NCBI RefSeq assembly: GCF_009746125.1
Contig: NZ_CP041352.1
Span: forward strand, 1,453,847 to 1,517,846
DNA length: 64,000 nucleotides
From: Casimicrobium huifangae
GTDB taxonomy: Bacteria; Pseudomonadota; Gammaproteobacteria; Burkholderiales; Casimicrobiaceae
Reading direction: 5' to 3'
The number at the start of each line of letters is the position of its first letter. Position 1 is the first letter of the stretch. The translations under genes were made by a program, and so were the position numbers. Under the pieces are notes generated by a model, which was not told where the DNA came from, did no database searches, and saw nothing but the letters and a program-made list of their open reading frames with translations. This document shows positions 63,660 through 64,000 of the stretch, one piece after another.

Positions 63660-64000
63660 CTAGCCGGCTTTGCGCCGATTGGCGATGTAGTCGTCGACCA
63701 CGCGCTCCAGCACCGCGAGGGGCAGGGCACCGTTGAGCAGCACCTGATCGTGAAATTCACGGATGTCGAAGCGGCTGCCGAGCGCGCTGCGCGCCCGCTC
63801 GCGCAGTTCGAGGATCTTCAGCATGCCCACCTTGTAGGCCAGCGCCTGACCGGGGTCGACGATATAGCGCTCGATTTCGGTCACCGTCTCGGCTTCGCCC
63901 ATGCCGGTCTCGCGCATCATGTAGGCGATCGCCTGCTCGCGCGTCCAGCGTTCGCTGTGCAGGCCGGTATCGACGACCAGGCGCACGCAGCGCAGCATCT
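63660..64000 (-). CDS. DUF885-family protein, C-terminal fragment
   Basis: The last 113 or so residues of a protein whose N-terminus lies past the window edge; the frame is open to 64000. The tail matches the DUF885 family: [20 protein letters not shown] near the start, then [20 protein letters not shown], and [20 protein letters not shown] near the end. These are predicted metal-dependent peptidase-like proteins of about 580-620 residues, often exported. Function unknown. Confidence 0.85.
   Translation of the reverse strand, partial: MLRCVRLVVDTGLHSERWTREQAIAYMMRETGMGEAETVTEIERYIVDPGQALAYKVGMLKILELRERARSALGSRFDIREFHDQVLLNGALPLAVLERVVDDYIANRRKAG

Overview
The window is 64 kb of high-GC bacterial chromosome, densely packed with genes. 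The gene content (two Bug-type tricarboxylate-transport binding proteins, chromate transporters, phosphonate catabolism, DUF3617 proteins, a transglutaminase/ATP-grasp cluster) points to a betaproteobacterium, probably Burkholderiales-like; this is inferred from gene families, not from a marker gene. No rRNA, tRNA, CRISPR array, prophage or IS transposase was recognised.

Layout. (1) 1-6258: phosphonate catabolism (phosphonoacetate hydrolase cut by the window edge, phosphonoacetaldehyde dehydrogenase, HD protein, DMT permease), a palindromic repeat, and a large FAD/GcvT oxidoreductase. (2) 6271-9400: NUDIX hydrolase, SMP-30-like protein, split chromate transporter. (3) 9588-19239, all minus strand: ECF sigma factor, 183-aa protein, TPR-CHAT (caspase-like) protein, secreted subtilase, and two secreted repeat proteins. 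(4) 19435-21707: thioesterase, secreted alpha/beta hydrolase, GNAT. (5) 21710-28928, minus strand: transglutaminase / ATP-grasp-alpha-E / transglutaminase-DUF2126 operon. (6) 29295-38761: giant secreted subtilase, VOC protein, metallo-beta-lactamase-fold protein, small membrane protein, zinc-ribbon protein, M20 peptidase. (7) 38777-40512: A/T-richer island with a defence-type reverse transcriptase, a small ORF and a strong hairpin. (8) 40531-51232, minus strand: pyrimidine uptake and catabolism operon (URC1, URC4, upp, BMP-family ABC importer, cytosine deaminase-like amidohydrolase) preceded by a tartrate/malate dehydrogenase-like gene. (9) 51474-56313: small membrane protein, fluoroacetate-dehalogenase-like hydrolase, arsenosugar-type genes (ArsS plus two glycosyltransferases), two DUF3617 proteins. 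(10) 56702-64000: two Bug proteins, a metal-dependent hydrolase, a solute-binding lipoprotein, PdxA2-like dehydrogenase, RlhA, and a DUF885 fragment.

Two structures not explained by ordinary annotation stand out. First, four transcription units in the sigma/CHAT/subtilase region each carry the same bipartite upstream motif, TGTATTT-N16-CTCTGT, with exactly 16 bp between the halves. This looks like the promoter of the local ECF sigma factor, and would make the CHAT protein, the secreted subtilase and the two secreted repeat proteins one regulon. Second, five intergenic copies of a roughly 115-bp imperfect palindrome share the frame T5-N20-GGGCT-N20-AGTCGACT-N20-AGCCC-N20-A5, all in the same orientation and all upstream of a minus-strand start codon. 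The reverse-transcriptase island is the best candidate for an immune system. At least six families of palindromic repeats are present, one of them inserted in frame inside a coding sequence.
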